From Chryseobacterium gleum (lineage in GTDB: Bacteria; Bacteroidota; Bacteroidia; Flavobacteriales_D; Crocinitomicaceae): a stretch of DNA of 64,000 nt. Positions 8,433-17,137 of the stretch are shown here, one piece after another (position 1 is the stretch's first letter; every line of letters starts with the position of its first letter). The notes below the pieces were generated by a model. That model made no database searches and was not told where the DNA came from. It saw nothing but the letters and a program-made list of their open reading frames with translations. The position numbers and the translations under genes were made by a program. The stretch is from the NCBI GenBank assembly GCA_945897805.1, contig CAMDFX010000002.1, positions 1 through 64,000 of the forward strand, written 5' to 3'.

Positions 8433-10538
8433 TTAAAATCCCATATTAAAAAGAATAAACGACTGAATATCTGCGCTTTCTTGTATTGTTTGTGCGATTG
8501 ATTTCCCAGCACCATGACCAGCATTTACATCAATTCTAATCAATACTGGATTTACTCCTGCTTGTTTTTCTTGCAACTCTGCCGCAAACTTAAAACTGTG
8601 CGCAGGCACAACTCTGTCGTCATGATCCCCAGTTGTGACCATCGTTGCGGGATATTTTACACCTTCTTTTACTTGATGCACAGGAGAATAGCCCAATAAA
8701 TATTTGAACATTTCTTCGCTGTCGTCAGCTGTTCCATAATCATAAGCCCAACCTGCGCCAGCAGTAAATGTGTGATATCGCAACATATCCAAAACCCCTA
8801 CAGCAGGTAAAGCAACTTTCATTAAATCTGGTCGTTGCGTCATTACAGCGCCAACTAACAAGCCGCCATTTGAACCACCTTTAATGGCTAAATAATCGCT
8901 TGATGTTATTTTTTGTTTAATCAAATATTCAGCTGCAGCGATAAAATCATCAAAAACATTTTGCTTTTTCAATTGAATTCCAGCATCGTGCCAGCTTCTT
9001 CCATATTCTCCGCCACCACGCAAATTTGCAACTGCATACACTCCACCTTGCTCCAACCAAACGGCATTCGCAATGCTAAAAGCGGGAGTCAAACTGATGT
9101 TAAATCCTCCATAACCATATAAAATCGTTGGATTTTTGCCATCCAAAACCAACCCTTTTTTGTGGGTGATAATCATTGGAATCATCGTGCCATCTTTCGA
9201 AGTATAAAAAACTTGTTTTGATTCGTAACCGTCTGAATTAAAATCTACTTTAGGTTTGGTATAAATCTTAGATTTTCCTTTAGATGGTTCAAAAATATAA
9301 ATGGATCCTGGTGTGATATAATTTGAAAAAGAATAATAAAGCACTTTTTCTTCCTTTTTTCCGCCAAAACCACTCACGGTTCCAATTCCAGGCAAGGCAA
9401 TTTCTCGGATTAATTTGCCGTTGTAATCATATTGCAAGACCATAGAGACAGCATCTTTGATGTATTGTGCAAAAAAGTATCCACCACCAGTTGAAGGTGA
9501 TAAAACATGGGCAGTTTCTTTGATAAAATCTTTCCAATTTTCGATTTGAGGCTTAGAAGCATCTACCGCAACAATTCTTTGGTTTGGCGCATTTAAATTG
9601 GTCATTATAAACAATTTTGTGCCTACATTTTCAATAACGTAACTGCTTGATTCAAAATTATCAACGATATTTAAAATGGCCCCGTTTGGCGTTTTTAAAT
9701 CCAATATATACAACTCATTTCCAGAAGTCGAATTAGCAGCTGTAATCACTAAATATCTGTCATCTTCTGTTACTGAACCGCCAACATATCGGCGTTTTTC
9801 GCTCAAGCCAAAGATAACTTTATCCGTTTTTTGGGAAGTTCCCAGCACATGGTAGTACAATTTGTGCTGATCTGTTTTGGCAGAAAGTTCACTTCCTTCA
9901 GGCTTATCGTAGCTAGAATAGTAAAACCCTTCGTTTCCTTTCCAAGACACACCGCTGAATTTAACGTCAACCAAAGTATCTTCTAAAATTTTCTTGGTAA
10001 TGGCATTCATTACAATTACTTTTCTCCAATCACTTCCACCTTCAGAAATAGAATAGGTGACAATCGAACCATCTTTCGAAAAACTCACTTCAGCCAAAGA
10101 AGTAGAACCATCTTTCGAAAAAATATTGGGGTCTAAAAAGATTTCTTCTTTCCCATTCTCATCTCGTCTGAATAAAACAGATTGATTTTGAAGTCCATTA
10201 TTTTTATAAAAATAAGTGAATTTCCCTTCTTTAAATGGCGCGGAAATACGTTCATAATTCCAAATAGCTTCCATTCTATTTTTAATCTTATTTCTGAACG
10301 GAATTTGATCCAAGTAATTGAATGTGATTTCATTCTGAGCACTTACCCAAGTTCCAGTTTCTGCGGATCGATCATCCTCTAACCAGCGATAAGGATCTTG
10401 AACAGGCGTGCCAAAATAATTGGTCACTGTGTCCACTTTTTTGGACTTTGGATAATTTATCATGGACTGTTTTTGTGCGTTTTGTGCATGCAAAATTATG
10501 TTTGCGCTCACCAAAACAAATGTGATAATTTTCTGCAT
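8433..10538 (-). CDS. Prolyl oligopeptidase family serine peptidase (S9A)
   Basis: Cleaves peptides after proline. The 701-residue protein has a signal peptide (about 1-19, ending HAQ), indicating a periplasmic enzyme, and the usual S9A length. The N-terminal part (about 25-430) is the seven-bladed beta-propeller, beginning with the typical DPYRWLED. The C-terminal alpha/beta hydrolase part carries the triad: Ser556 in GGSNGG, Asp641 in DHDDRVVP and His675 in NAGHGAG. The GGFN and LRGGGEYG motifs of the family are also present. It is divergently arranged with nhaA across 156 bp. I see no clear promoter box there. Confidence 0.95.
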   Translation of the reverse strand: MQKIITFVLVSANIILHAQNAQKQSMINYPKSKKVDTVTNYFGTPVQDPYRWLEDDRSAETGTWVSAQNEITFNYLDQIPFRNKIKNRMEAIWNYERISAPFKEGKFTYFYKNNGLQNQSVLFRRDENGKEEIFLDPNIFSKDGSTSLAEVSFSKDGSIVTYSISEGGSDWRKVIVMNAITKKILEDTLVDVKFSGVSWKGNEGFYYSSYDKPEGSELSAKTDQHKLYYHVLGTSQKTDKVIFGLSEKRRYVGGSVTEDDRYLVITAANSTSGNELYILDLKTPNGAILNIVDNFESSSYVIENVGTKLFIMTNLNAPNQRIVAVDASKPQIENWKDFIKETAHVLSPSTGGGYFFAQYIKDAVSMVLQYDYNGKLIREIALPGIGTVSGFGGKKEEKVLYYSFSNYITPGSIYIFEPSKGKSKIYTKPKVDFNSDGYESKQVFYTSKDGTMIPMIITHKKGLVLDGKNPTILYGYGGFNISLTPAFSIANAVWLEQGGVYAVANLRGGGEYGRSWHDAGIQLKKQNVFDDFIAAAEYLIKQKITSSDYLAIKGGSNGGLLVGAVMTQRPDLMKVALPAVGVLDMLRYHTFTAGAGWAYDYGTADDSEEMFKYLLGYSPVHQVKEGVKYPATMVTTGDHDDRVVPAHSFKFAAELQEKQAGVNPVLIRIDVNAGHGAGKSIAQTIQESADIQSFILFNMGF

Positions 10539-10694
10539 AAATTTAATTATCTGTAAAATTCAATAGACAAAGAACGGTAATTTTATCAAAATAGAATTAA
10601 AACTGTCTGATTATCTATCAGCTTAATACAAATAGCATAACCTAAATCACTTGTTTTTTTGTAATTTAGCACTCTCAAGCGAAGACTAAAAATC

Positions 10695-11912
10695 ATGCGA
10701 TTAACCAAAATGTTCAAAGAATTTTTCGAAAATGAAAAGGCTGGAGGCATCATTTTAATCTTCTGTACAATTCTTTCGCTAATTCTTTCAAATTCTTCAA
10801 TTAGTGAATCATACATTCATATTTGGCACTCGAAAATCGGTTCTGAATCTATAGAATATTGGATCAATGATGGATTAATGGCGATTTTCTTTTTGCTCAT
10901 CGGCTTAGAATTAGAACGTGAAATTTACATCGGCGAGCTCTCAAATTTCAAGAAAGCTTCCCTTCCAGTATTCGGCGCTTTGGGCGGAATGCTCATTCCT
11001 GCTGGCATATTTATGATTTTCAATTTTGGCACGGCAACTCAATCAGGAGGTGGAATACCGATGGCAACTGACATCGCTTTCGCGATAGGCGTACTGTCAA
11101 TTATGGGAAATAAAGTACCAAATGCACTGAAAGTTTTCCTGGTAGCTTTGGCCGTCATTGATGATTTGGGCGCAATCGTTGTAATTGCCATTTTCTACCC
11201 TTCGCAACCAGAAACTGGAATATTGGGACTCACTCCCGGCCTAAATTTATTAATTGCAAGTGGTATTTTTGCACTTTTATTATTGTTTAATCGATTAAAA
11301 ATAAAGAATATAATTCCTTATCTATTTGCGGGTGTTGCCATGTGGTATTTCATGTTGCATTCTGGAATTCACGCTACAGTTACAGGCGTATTATTAGCAT
11401 TTGCAATTCCTTTTCAGAACGGAAATGAAGATTCAACTTCTTATAAATTACAACGTCATTTGCACAAACCGATTGCTTTTTTCATCCTTCCGCTTTTTGC
11501 CTTGGCGAATACTTGCGTTGCCTTTGATGCAAATTGGGCAGAAAGTTTGACTACAAACAGCAGTTTGGGAATCATGCTTGGCTTGGTAATCGGAAAACCA
11601 CTGGGAATTATTTTGATGTGTTTTATTGCAGTGAAATTGGGTCTCTCGGCATTGCCAGGAAAATCAAAATGGCATGAATTACTTGCAATGGGAATCTTGG
11701 CAGGAATTGGTTTCACCATGTCCATTTTTGTTACCATACTTGCGTTTGATCAAGCAGAAATAATCAACCATGCAAAAATCGCAATCCTAGTTGCGTCCTT
11801 AACTGCTGGTATTTGTGGTTTTATCTATTTAAAATTGGTGTTCCAAAAAGAAATACCCCTTGAGGATGAAAATCTTGATGAAGAATTAATTACGGAACAA
11901 ATCGATAGGTAA
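10695..11912 (+). CDS. nhaA: Na+/H+ antiporter NhaA
   Basis: An inner-membrane sodium/proton antiporter of 405 residues, close to the family length. The ion-binding pair Asp156-Asp157 is in ALAVIDDLGA, and Asp126 in MATDIAF corresponds to the conserved transport aspartate of helix IV. The N-terminal FFENEKAGG and the helix XI region GIGFTMSIF are also typical. About twelve hydrophobic segments are visible. The 3' end overlaps the convergent TonB-like gene by 23 bp. The family exports Na+ at alkaline pH using the proton gradient. Confidence 0.96.
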   Translation: MRLTKMFKEFFENEKAGGIILIFCTILSLILSNSSISESYIHIWHSKIGSESIEYWINDGLMAIFFLLIGLELEREIYIGELSNFKKASLPVFGALGGMLIPAGIFMIFNFGTATQSGGGIPMATDIAFAIGVLSIMGNKVPNALKVFLVALAVIDDLGAIVVIAIFYPSQPETGILGLTPGLNLLIASGIFALLLLFNRLKIKNIIPYLFAGVAMWYFMLHSGIHATVTGVLLAFAIPFQNGNEDSTSYKLQRHLHKPIAFFILPLFALANTCVAFDANWAESLTTNSSLGIMLGLVIGKPLGIILMCFIAVKLGLSALPGKSKWHELLAMGILAGIGFTMSIFVTILAFDQAEIINHAKIAILVASLTAGICGFIYLKLVFQKEIPLEDENLDEELITEQIDR

Positions 11913-12885
11913 TTTTCCCTTCTTGCGAAGCCAATTCCGATGCATTGAATCTTGATTTCTTAGCGTATTCTTTGGCTTGTTTTGCCAAGCATGGATTTAG
12001 GCCAGAAACATCGCCCAAAACTGTTGCTTCAGTTACATCGCCGTTAGAATTTACTTTGATTTTAACAACAATTTCGCCCGACAAACCTTGTCCACAAGTG
12101 TATCCAGGATTGCGAACATACCACAAATCATTGTTGTGGGGCGTTCTCCCTTTCAATTCAAAATTCACCATCGTTTTGCCTTTCGCACCATTGTTTCCTC
12201 CGTCGTTGTTGGTCGATTGACTGCTTTGATTTTGTTGTTGTTGTTTCTTTTGTTCTCTAATTTTTCGTTTTTCCTCCGCCTCTTTTTGTATTCTTTCACG
12301 CTCCTGAACCCCTTTTGCGTCTTCAAATAATTTTCGCTCGAAATCTTTCACTTCTTGCTCTGCGGATGAAGTCTTATTAGTTTTGGTTTTTACCGGTTTT
12401 TCTGTATTGGGATTGGTGTTATTCGATTTCACTTTTACATTTTCTGGCACATTCTCAACATCTACATTTTCTGGCGCTGGTTCTTCTGATTCAGTTTGAG
12501 GTTCAGAGGCATTGCTCGCACTTGTTTTTGGCCCTGAACCTTGCTTGCCATTAAGTGTGTATGCAGGCGGCAAAGTTTCATTGTGTTCCAATGGGGGCGC
12601 GTTCAAAGTCAGCATGAAAGTGTCGCTTCTCTCTTTTTGTTCAGCTACTGACCGACCAAAACCATAAAATTTGTCATAACTGATGTAAGCTGCAAAAGCC
12701 AATGAAAAAATCAGAACGATACTTGTAAGCACTAAATTATATGATTTTCGGAGATCGTAAGCACCGTATTTTTGTGCTTTTAATTTTGAAACACTCGCTG
12801 ATAATCGCTCTACATCTCTGGATGAAACGAAGTCGTAAAGACTTAGAGCCAGCGTAATCAAAACAATTAAAACGATAACAGCCAT
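11890..12885 (-). CDS. TonB-like energy transducer protein
   Basis: A 331-residue membrane-anchored periplasmic protein. Two hydrophobic segments (about 2-18 and 52-70) flank the KYGAYDLRKSYN motif common before the anchor helix of Bacteroidota TonB-like proteins. A long linker rich in Pro, Glu, Lys and Asn then follows, with a charged, helical, Gln-rich part (about 170-225). The C-terminal 90 residues resemble a TonB C-terminal domain, with GEIVVKIKVNSNGDV and KYRF-like end strands (GKITYRFVP). Classical TonB passes energy from ExbBD to outer-membrane receptors. No exbB or exbD is in the window. The second membrane segment is unusual, and the protein may have a different role. It overlaps nhaA at the 3' end. 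Confidence 0.75.
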   Translation of the reverse strand: MAVIVLIVLITLALSLYDFVSSRDVERLSASVSKLKAQKYGAYDLRKSYNLVLTSIVLIFSLAFAAYISYDKFYGFGRSVAEQKERSDTFMLTLNAPPLEHNETLPPAYTLNGKQGSGPKTSASNASEPQTESEEPAPENVDVENVPENVKVKSNNTNPNTEKPVKTKTNKTSSAEQEVKDFERKLFEDAKGVQERERIQKEAEEKRKIREQKKQQQQNQSSQSTNNDGGNNGAKGKTMVNFELKGRTPHNNDLWYVRNPGYTCGQGLSGEIVVKIKVNSNGDVTEATVLGDVSGLNPCLAKQAKEYAKKSRFNASELASQEGKITYRFVP

Positions 12886-13005
12886 ATTTTTTAATTAACA
12901 AAGCTTTTGAAAGCCAAACATTCAAAATTAATGAATTAATACGCTTTCATCGAAAAGATGTTCAAATGAATGTGGAATTTTATGAGAAATTGGAAAAAAC
13001 AAGTC

Positions 13006-13296
13006 TTATTTATCCAAAACTTTCGGAATTCTGAAATAGTCAGAATCTTTTTTAGGCGCATTTTTCAGTGCTTCAGCTTGAGAAAGAGTTTCATGCGCAA
13101 CATCTTCTCGTAAAACATTTACTTCATCTGACATAAAAATCAATGGTTCTACATTTTCGGTGTCGATTTCACTCAATTTGTCTATAAATTGAATAATTCT
13201 AGAAAGGTCTTGACGAATGGCAATTTTTGCATCCCCTTTAAACTCTAAACGAGCCAAATGCGCAATATGATCAACGATTTCTTCAGTAATTTCCAT
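13006..13296 (-). CDS. gatC: Asp-tRNA(Asn)/Glu-tRNA(Gln) amidotransferase subunit C
   Basis: A small subunit (96 residues) of the GatCAB complex that amidates Glu-tRNA(Gln) and Asp-tRNA(Asn). The fold is recognised by the N-terminal EEIVDHIAHLARLEF, the middle RIIQFIDKLSEIDTENVEPL and the C-terminal LREDV...FRIPKVL. GatA and GatB are not in this window. A promoter box lies 20 bp upstream, separating it from plsC. Confidence 0.94.
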   Translation of the reverse strand: MEITEEIVDHIAHLARLEFKGDAKIAIRQDLSRIIQFIDKLSEIDTENVEPLIFMSDEVNVLREDVAHETLSQAEALKNAPKKDSDYFRIPKVLDK

Positions 13297-13316
13297 GTCT
13301 TTTCAAAAATGAGATA

Positions 13317-13324
13317 CAAAGTTA
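13317..13324 (-). promoter_or_regulatory. Promoter -7 box of gatC (TAACTTTG)
   Basis: On the minus strand TAACTTTG matches TAnnTTTG. It lies in the 36-bp gap between plsC and gatC, so gatC can be transcribed alone with a leader of about 13 nt. Confidence 0.5.
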
Positions 13325-13332
13325 GTGAAAAC

Positions 13333-14094
13333 TTATGGTTTTAAATTTGGATGCGTTGCTAAAATTGGCTCATTGATTATGTCAAATGCCAATTTCATCA
13401 ATTCCCCCGCAGAAAGTTCTAGGACTTTTTCTTTGGCAATAAAATCATGAATATAAACATGAGAAAATCCGGGGCGCGCTTGTCCCAAAAGACATTCTGG
13501 AATCGAAAGCAATTTGTAATTATTAGTAAAAGTCAAAGGCACAATGGGAACATTTGCACTTTTTGCCAATTTGAAAGCACCCTCTTTGAAAGGAATCATT
13601 TGCGGCCAATTTTCATCAGGGATTGTCGCTTCAGGAAAAATGACAATAGACCAACCATTATTCAAAGCATTTTTGGCCTGAATAAAGGATTTGGCGGCTT
13701 TAATTCTGTCTTTTCTGAAAACAGGAATATTCAATCTTTTGAATAAAGTTTTAAATAAAGGATAATTTAAAATCTCCGATTTACCCAAAAAAAGAAACGG
13801 GTGCGATGGCATGATTGAATACATCACAAAAATATCTAAATAGGAAGAATGGTTGGCGATAATAATATATGGACCCTCAGGTAGCGGTGCTTTTTTCTTG
13901 AAAATCACGTGAAGGAAAGCAAAAAATCGAAAAGTATAAGACCAAACAATGTGCACCTGGAAAGCCGCTTTTTTCCAAGATTCTTTACTCAAACAGATTA
14001 AAATTGGCACATAAAAAATGAGGAATGTAGTAACAAATACAAGCCCCACATAAATCTTAAAAATCAAACCTAAAATCCCTCGAATCGTGTTCAC
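13333..14094 (-). CDS. plsC: 1-acyl-sn-glycerol-3-phosphate acyltransferase (PlsC family)
   Basis: Acylates lysophosphatidate to phosphatidate at the inner membrane. The 253-residue protein has a membrane segment at about 8-33. The HX4D motif His82-SSYL-Asp87 is followed by the substrate-binding IFPEATIPDE block (the family's FPEGT) and VPIVPLTFTN. The start is GTG at 14094; no other start is nearby, and a promoter box ends 4 nt before it. It is divergent from trpS. The related lipid genes plsX and fabH lie about 20 kb away in this window. Confidence 0.9.
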   Translation of the reverse strand: MNTIRGILGLIFKIYVGLVFVTTFLIFYVPILICLSKESWKKAAFQVHIVWSYTFRFFAFLHVIFKKKAPLPEGPYIIIANHSSYLDIFVMYSIMPSHPFLFLGKSEILNYPLFKTLFKRLNIPVFRKDRIKAAKSFIQAKNALNNGWSIVIFPEATIPDENWPQMIPFKEGAFKLAKSANVPIVPLTFTNNYKLLSIPECLLGQARPGFSHVYIHDFIAKEKVLELSAGELMKLAFDIINEPILATHPNLKP

Positions 14095-14098
14095 ATTT

Positions 14099-14106
14099 CA
14101 AATTTA
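14099..14106 (-). promoter_or_regulatory. Promoter -7 box of plsC (TAAATTTG)
   Basis: On the minus strand TAAATTTG is preceded by a TTG at a 16-nt spacing and followed by AAAT and the GTG start. This is a good Bacteroidota promoter and predicts an mRNA that begins at or next to the start codon. Confidence 0.6.
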
Positions 14107-14186
14107 GTGATTTTCATGAAATCAATTTACTTATTTACAAGACTATTCCTTCAAAATCTTTAAATTCGCAATTCAAAAGGAAAACA

Positions 14187-15170
14187 ATGGCACGCATACT
14201 CACCGGCATTCAAAGCACAGGAACTCCACATTTAGGAAACATTTTAGGCGCCATTCAGCCAGCAATTGAGTTGGCAAACGACCCAGAAAATGATTCATTT
14301 TTGTTTATCGCTGATTTACACTCTTCTACTCAAATCAAGGACAGCGAAACGATGAAAAACAACACGTATTCTACTGCTGCAGCTTGGTTGGCCTTCGGTA
14401 TTGATACAGAAAAAACGATCTTTTATAGACAAAGTGATGTGCCACAAGTAACCGAACTTTCTTGGTATTTATCCTGCTTTTTTCCATTTCAAAGATTGAC
14501 TTTGGCGCATAGTTTTAAAGACAAAGCAGATCGGTTGGACAATGTAAATGCGGGACTATTTACCTATCCAATGCTTATGGCTGCAGACATCTTGATTTAC
14601 GATGCAGAATTTGTACCTGTTGGGAAAGATCAGTTACAACACTTGGAATTTACAAGAGACGTTGCCGCAAGATTCAATGCCAAAATGGGCGAAACTTTTG
14701 TGCTTCCGCAAGATAAAATTCAAGCAAATACACAATTAATCCCGGGCACAGATGGCGAAAAAATGAGTAAATCTCGAAACAATTACATCGACATATTTTT
14801 ACCCGAAAAAGAATTAAAGAAACAGATTCTTTCCATCGAAACAGATTCAAAAGGTCTAGAAGATGTTAAAGACCCTGAAACCTGCAATGTGTTCAAAATC
14901 TATAGATTATTGGCAACTGAAGCGCAACAAAATGGAATGCGCACAAACTATTTGGCAGGAGGTTTTGGATATGGACACGCGAAATTGGCCTTGTTGGATT
15001 TAATTTTAACCAAGTTCGAAAACCATAGAAAAATTTACAATGATTATATGGAAAATCCAAGTAAAATTGATGTAAAATTGAAAAATGGAGCAGAAAAAGC
15101 AAGTAAAATTGCAAATGGCGTTTTGCAACGAGTAAGAGCCAAATTAGGTTATTTGACACAAGACAATTAA
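14187..15170 (+). CDS. trpS: Tryptophanyl-tRNA synthetase
   Basis: Charges tRNA(Trp) with tryptophan. A class I synthetase of 327 residues, the usual length. The HIGH-type motif is T11-G-T-P-H-L-G-N18 and the KMSKS loop is Lys192-Met-Ser-Lys-Ser196. The tryptophan-binding region with DQLQHLEFTRD is also present. The start ATG (MARILTGIQ) is the only reasonable one. The gene stands alone, divergent from plsC and 67 bp before the lipoprotein gene. Confidence 0.97.
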   Translation: MARILTGIQSTGTPHLGNILGAIQPAIELANDPENDSFLFIADLHSSTQIKDSETMKNNTYSTAAAWLAFGIDTEKTIFYRQSDVPQVTELSWYLSCFFPFQRLTLAHSFKDKADRLDNVNAGLFTYPMLMAADILIYDAEFVPVGKDQLQHLEFTRDVAARFNAKMGETFVLPQDKIQANTQLIPGTDGEKMSKSRNNYIDIFLPEKELKKQILSIETDSKGLEDVKDPETCNVFKIYRLLATEAQQNGMRTNYLAGGFGYGHAKLALLDLILTKFENHRKIYNDYMENPSKIDVKLKNGAEKASKIANGVLQRVRAKLGYLTQDN

Positions 15171-15211
15171 AAACTAATTTCACAATTACAACTGTTGCAA
15201 TTTGTTTTTCC

Positions 15212-15219
15212 TATATTTG
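15212..15219 (+). promoter_or_regulatory. Promoter -7 box (TATATTTG)
   Basis: TATATTTG matches TAnnTTTG and lies 18 bp before the ATG of the peptide-binding lipoprotein gene, giving it its own promoter after trpS. Confidence 0.5.
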
Positions 15220-15237
15220 ATTTCAATTAGATAGAAA

Positions 15238-16938
15238 ATGAAATCAACACTGTTCTGGATTGGTTTATTCTTTATGACTTTTGCTTGTTCTGACGATTCA
15301 AACGAAAAGTTAGTTGCATCAGGTGGAGCTATTTACGGTGGCGAATTAAGATTGATGTCTTCTGAAAAAATCACCAATCTCTTCCCACTTTCATCTGAAG
15401 ACGTTTATGAGCAAAGGGTCAATAACCAGATTTTTGAATCTCTTTTGAAAATTGATCAAACAGGAACACATGTAATTCCCTCATTGGCAGAAAGTTTTAC
15501 AATCAGTGCGGATGCCAAAACATACACTTTCAAACTCAGAAAAGGCGTTTATTTTCACGCTGACGATTGCTTTTCAAACAAGGATGGGCGTGAACTTGTG
15601 GCGCGTGACATCCAGTTCTGTTTGCAATTTGCTTGTAGTGGTTTGCCAGAAAATAAAATTGGAAACCTCTTGATTAACAAAATAAAAGGCGCAAAAAAAT
15701 TCCACACTTCGACTAAGCAATCCATTAAAGGACATTCGGTTAGCGGAATAAAAGTAATCGATGAGTATACAATCGAAATAAATTTAGATGAATCATATGT
15801 CGGTTTTGATAAAATTTTAACACATCCAAATTTAGGCGTTTTTGCACCAGAAGTATATGAAAAGTATGGCAAGCAAATATTGAAACATCCGGTAGGAACA
15901 GGTCCTTTTCAAATAGATACCTGGAATAACAAAGGACTTACACTAAAAAGAAATTCAAAGTATTGGAAAAAAGATGTTTACGGAAATAAATTGCCTTTTT
16001 TAGACAAAGTTCTTTTAACTTATTCCAAAACTAAAAAAGACGAATTGTTGGCTTTCAGAAAGGAAAAAATTGATATCATTCTTGAAATTCCTGCTGATGA
16101 AATTGAAAACACTTTGGGAACATTAAAAGAGGCACAAGCAGGGAAAAATATCAAGCACAAAGTGGATTCAAAAAGCAGTATGAGTGTCAACTTTTATGGA
16201 TTTGCAACAGGTGTAAAACCTTTCAACGATGTAAATGTTCGCAAAGCCTTCAATATTGCATTAGACCGCAATGAACTGGTTACAAACTGGATGAAAGGTG
16301 AAGGATATCCTATGTTGAACGGATTTGTGCCACCAGTAAGCAATTATTACACCAACAAAGTCGAGGGATTTAAATTTGACATTTCGCAAGCAAAACAATT
16401 ACTTGCAAATGCTGGTTATCCAGATGGAAAAGGCTTTCCGGTGCTCGATTTATACCTCAATTCACAAAACGGGAGTTCTACTTATGAATTGTCGAAAGGA
16501 ATTCAAAAGCAACTGAAAGAAAACCTAAATATTGATGTACAAATCAAATTGTGTTCGCTGCAAGACAGAGAAAACGCCATCAAAAATGGAAAAGCTTTGA
16601 TTTGGAAAACTGGCTGGGTCGCTGATTATCCAGACGCTTCAAATTTCTTGGATTTGTTTTACAGCGGAGAAAACAGTGTTTATAAATCCAACCCATTTCA
16701 ATACAATAACACAAAATTTAACACTTTACTTGAAGCTTCGATGAAGGAAAAAGACAATGAAAAACGCATAGCAATTTTGGTTCAATGCGACCAAATCATT
16801 ATAGATGAAGCGGTAGTTATGCCCATTTTTAATGACGATTTTATCACGATGGTGAATGCGAAAGTGAGAAATTTTCAAACAAATTCTATGGAGATTTTAG
16901 ATTTTTCTACTATCTTTATCAAGGAAACAAAAAAGTAG
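15238..16938 (+). CDS. ABC transporter substrate-binding lipoprotein (SBP family 5, peptide-type)
   Basis: A 566-residue lipoprotein. The signal ends in a lipobox at Cys17 and is followed by SDDS, which resembles the acidic export signal that sends Bacteroidota lipoproteins to the cell surface. The rest is a family 5 solute-binding protein (OppA/DppA type): YEQRVNNQIFESLLKID, ESFTISADAKTYTFKLRKGV, HPVGTGPFQI and VRKAFNIALDR are characteristic stretches. Such proteins normally feed a peptide ABC importer, but no permease or ATPase gene is adjacent. The ligand is unknown. A strong terminator follows, so it is a single-gene unit. Confidence 0.88.
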   Translation: MKSTLFWIGLFFMTFACSDDSNEKLVASGGAIYGGELRLMSSEKITNLFPLSSEDVYEQRVNNQIFESLLKIDQTGTHVIPSLAESFTISADAKTYTFKLRKGVYFHADDCFSNKDGRELVARDIQFCLQFACSGLPENKIGNLLINKIKGAKKFHTSTKQSIKGHSVSGIKVIDEYTIEINLDESYVGFDKILTHPNLGVFAPEVYEKYGKQILKHPVGTGPFQIDTWNNKGLTLKRNSKYWKKDVYGNKLPFLDKVLLTYSKTKKDELLAFRKEKIDIILEIPADEIENTLGTLKEAQAGKNIKHKVDSKSSMSVNFYGFATGVKPFNDVNVRKAFNIALDRNELVTNWMKGEGYPMLNGFVPPVSNYYTNKVEGFKFDISQAKQLLANAGYPDGKGFPVLDLYLNSQNGSSTYELSKGIQKQLKENLNIDVQIKLCSLQDRENAIKNGKALIWKTGWVADYPDASNFLDLFYSGENSVYKSNPFQYNNTKFNTLLEASMKEKDNEKRIAILVQCDQIIIDEAVVMPIFNDDFITMVNAKVRNFQTNSMEILDFSTIFIKETKK

Positions 16939-16988
16939 GTTTCATAAAATAATGTTTAACAATTTAAAGCTCTCAGCTTGCAACATTT

Positions 16989-17025
16989 AAAGCGCTCTAT
17001 TTTAAGAAATAGGGCGCTTTTTTAT
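16989..17025 (+). terminator. Intrinsic terminator
   Basis: An AAAGCGC-tctattt / aaatagg-GCGCTTT stem is followed by a T run. It lies about 50 bp after the stop codon of the solute-binding lipoprotein gene. Confidence 0.85.
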
Positions 17026-17097
17026 TTACCTGAATTCGATTATTACGTGTGTTTTTTCCGAATGACTTAAATTACTGAGGTTATGGTCGGGATTGAA

Positions 17098-17137
17098 TCA
17101 AAATCTTAATAATTTACACCGTGATTTATCACGCACA
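17098..17137 (-). other. Probable one-base frameshift that removes the last Fe-S cysteine of the AddB-like protein
   Basis: On the minus strand the coding sequence ends TGC GAG TAT TGT GCG TGA. Omitting one base in GCGT gives CGT GAT AAA TCA CGG TGT and then KLLRF and TGA at 17098. The resulting CEYC-RDKSR-C has the exact C-x2-C-x5-C spacing of the AddB/Cas4 cluster. The cause may be a sequencing error, a real mutation or, less likely, recoding. A small palindrome cgtgatttatcacg covers 17120-17133. Confidence 0.65.

Noticed and set aside
17098-17137. Programmed ribosomal frameshift in the AddB-like gene
   Set aside because: The P-site codon GCG would pair poorly with CGU after a +1 slip, and there is no upstream Shine-Dalgarno-like stimulator. 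An indel is simpler, so recoding is only mentioned as a minor option.
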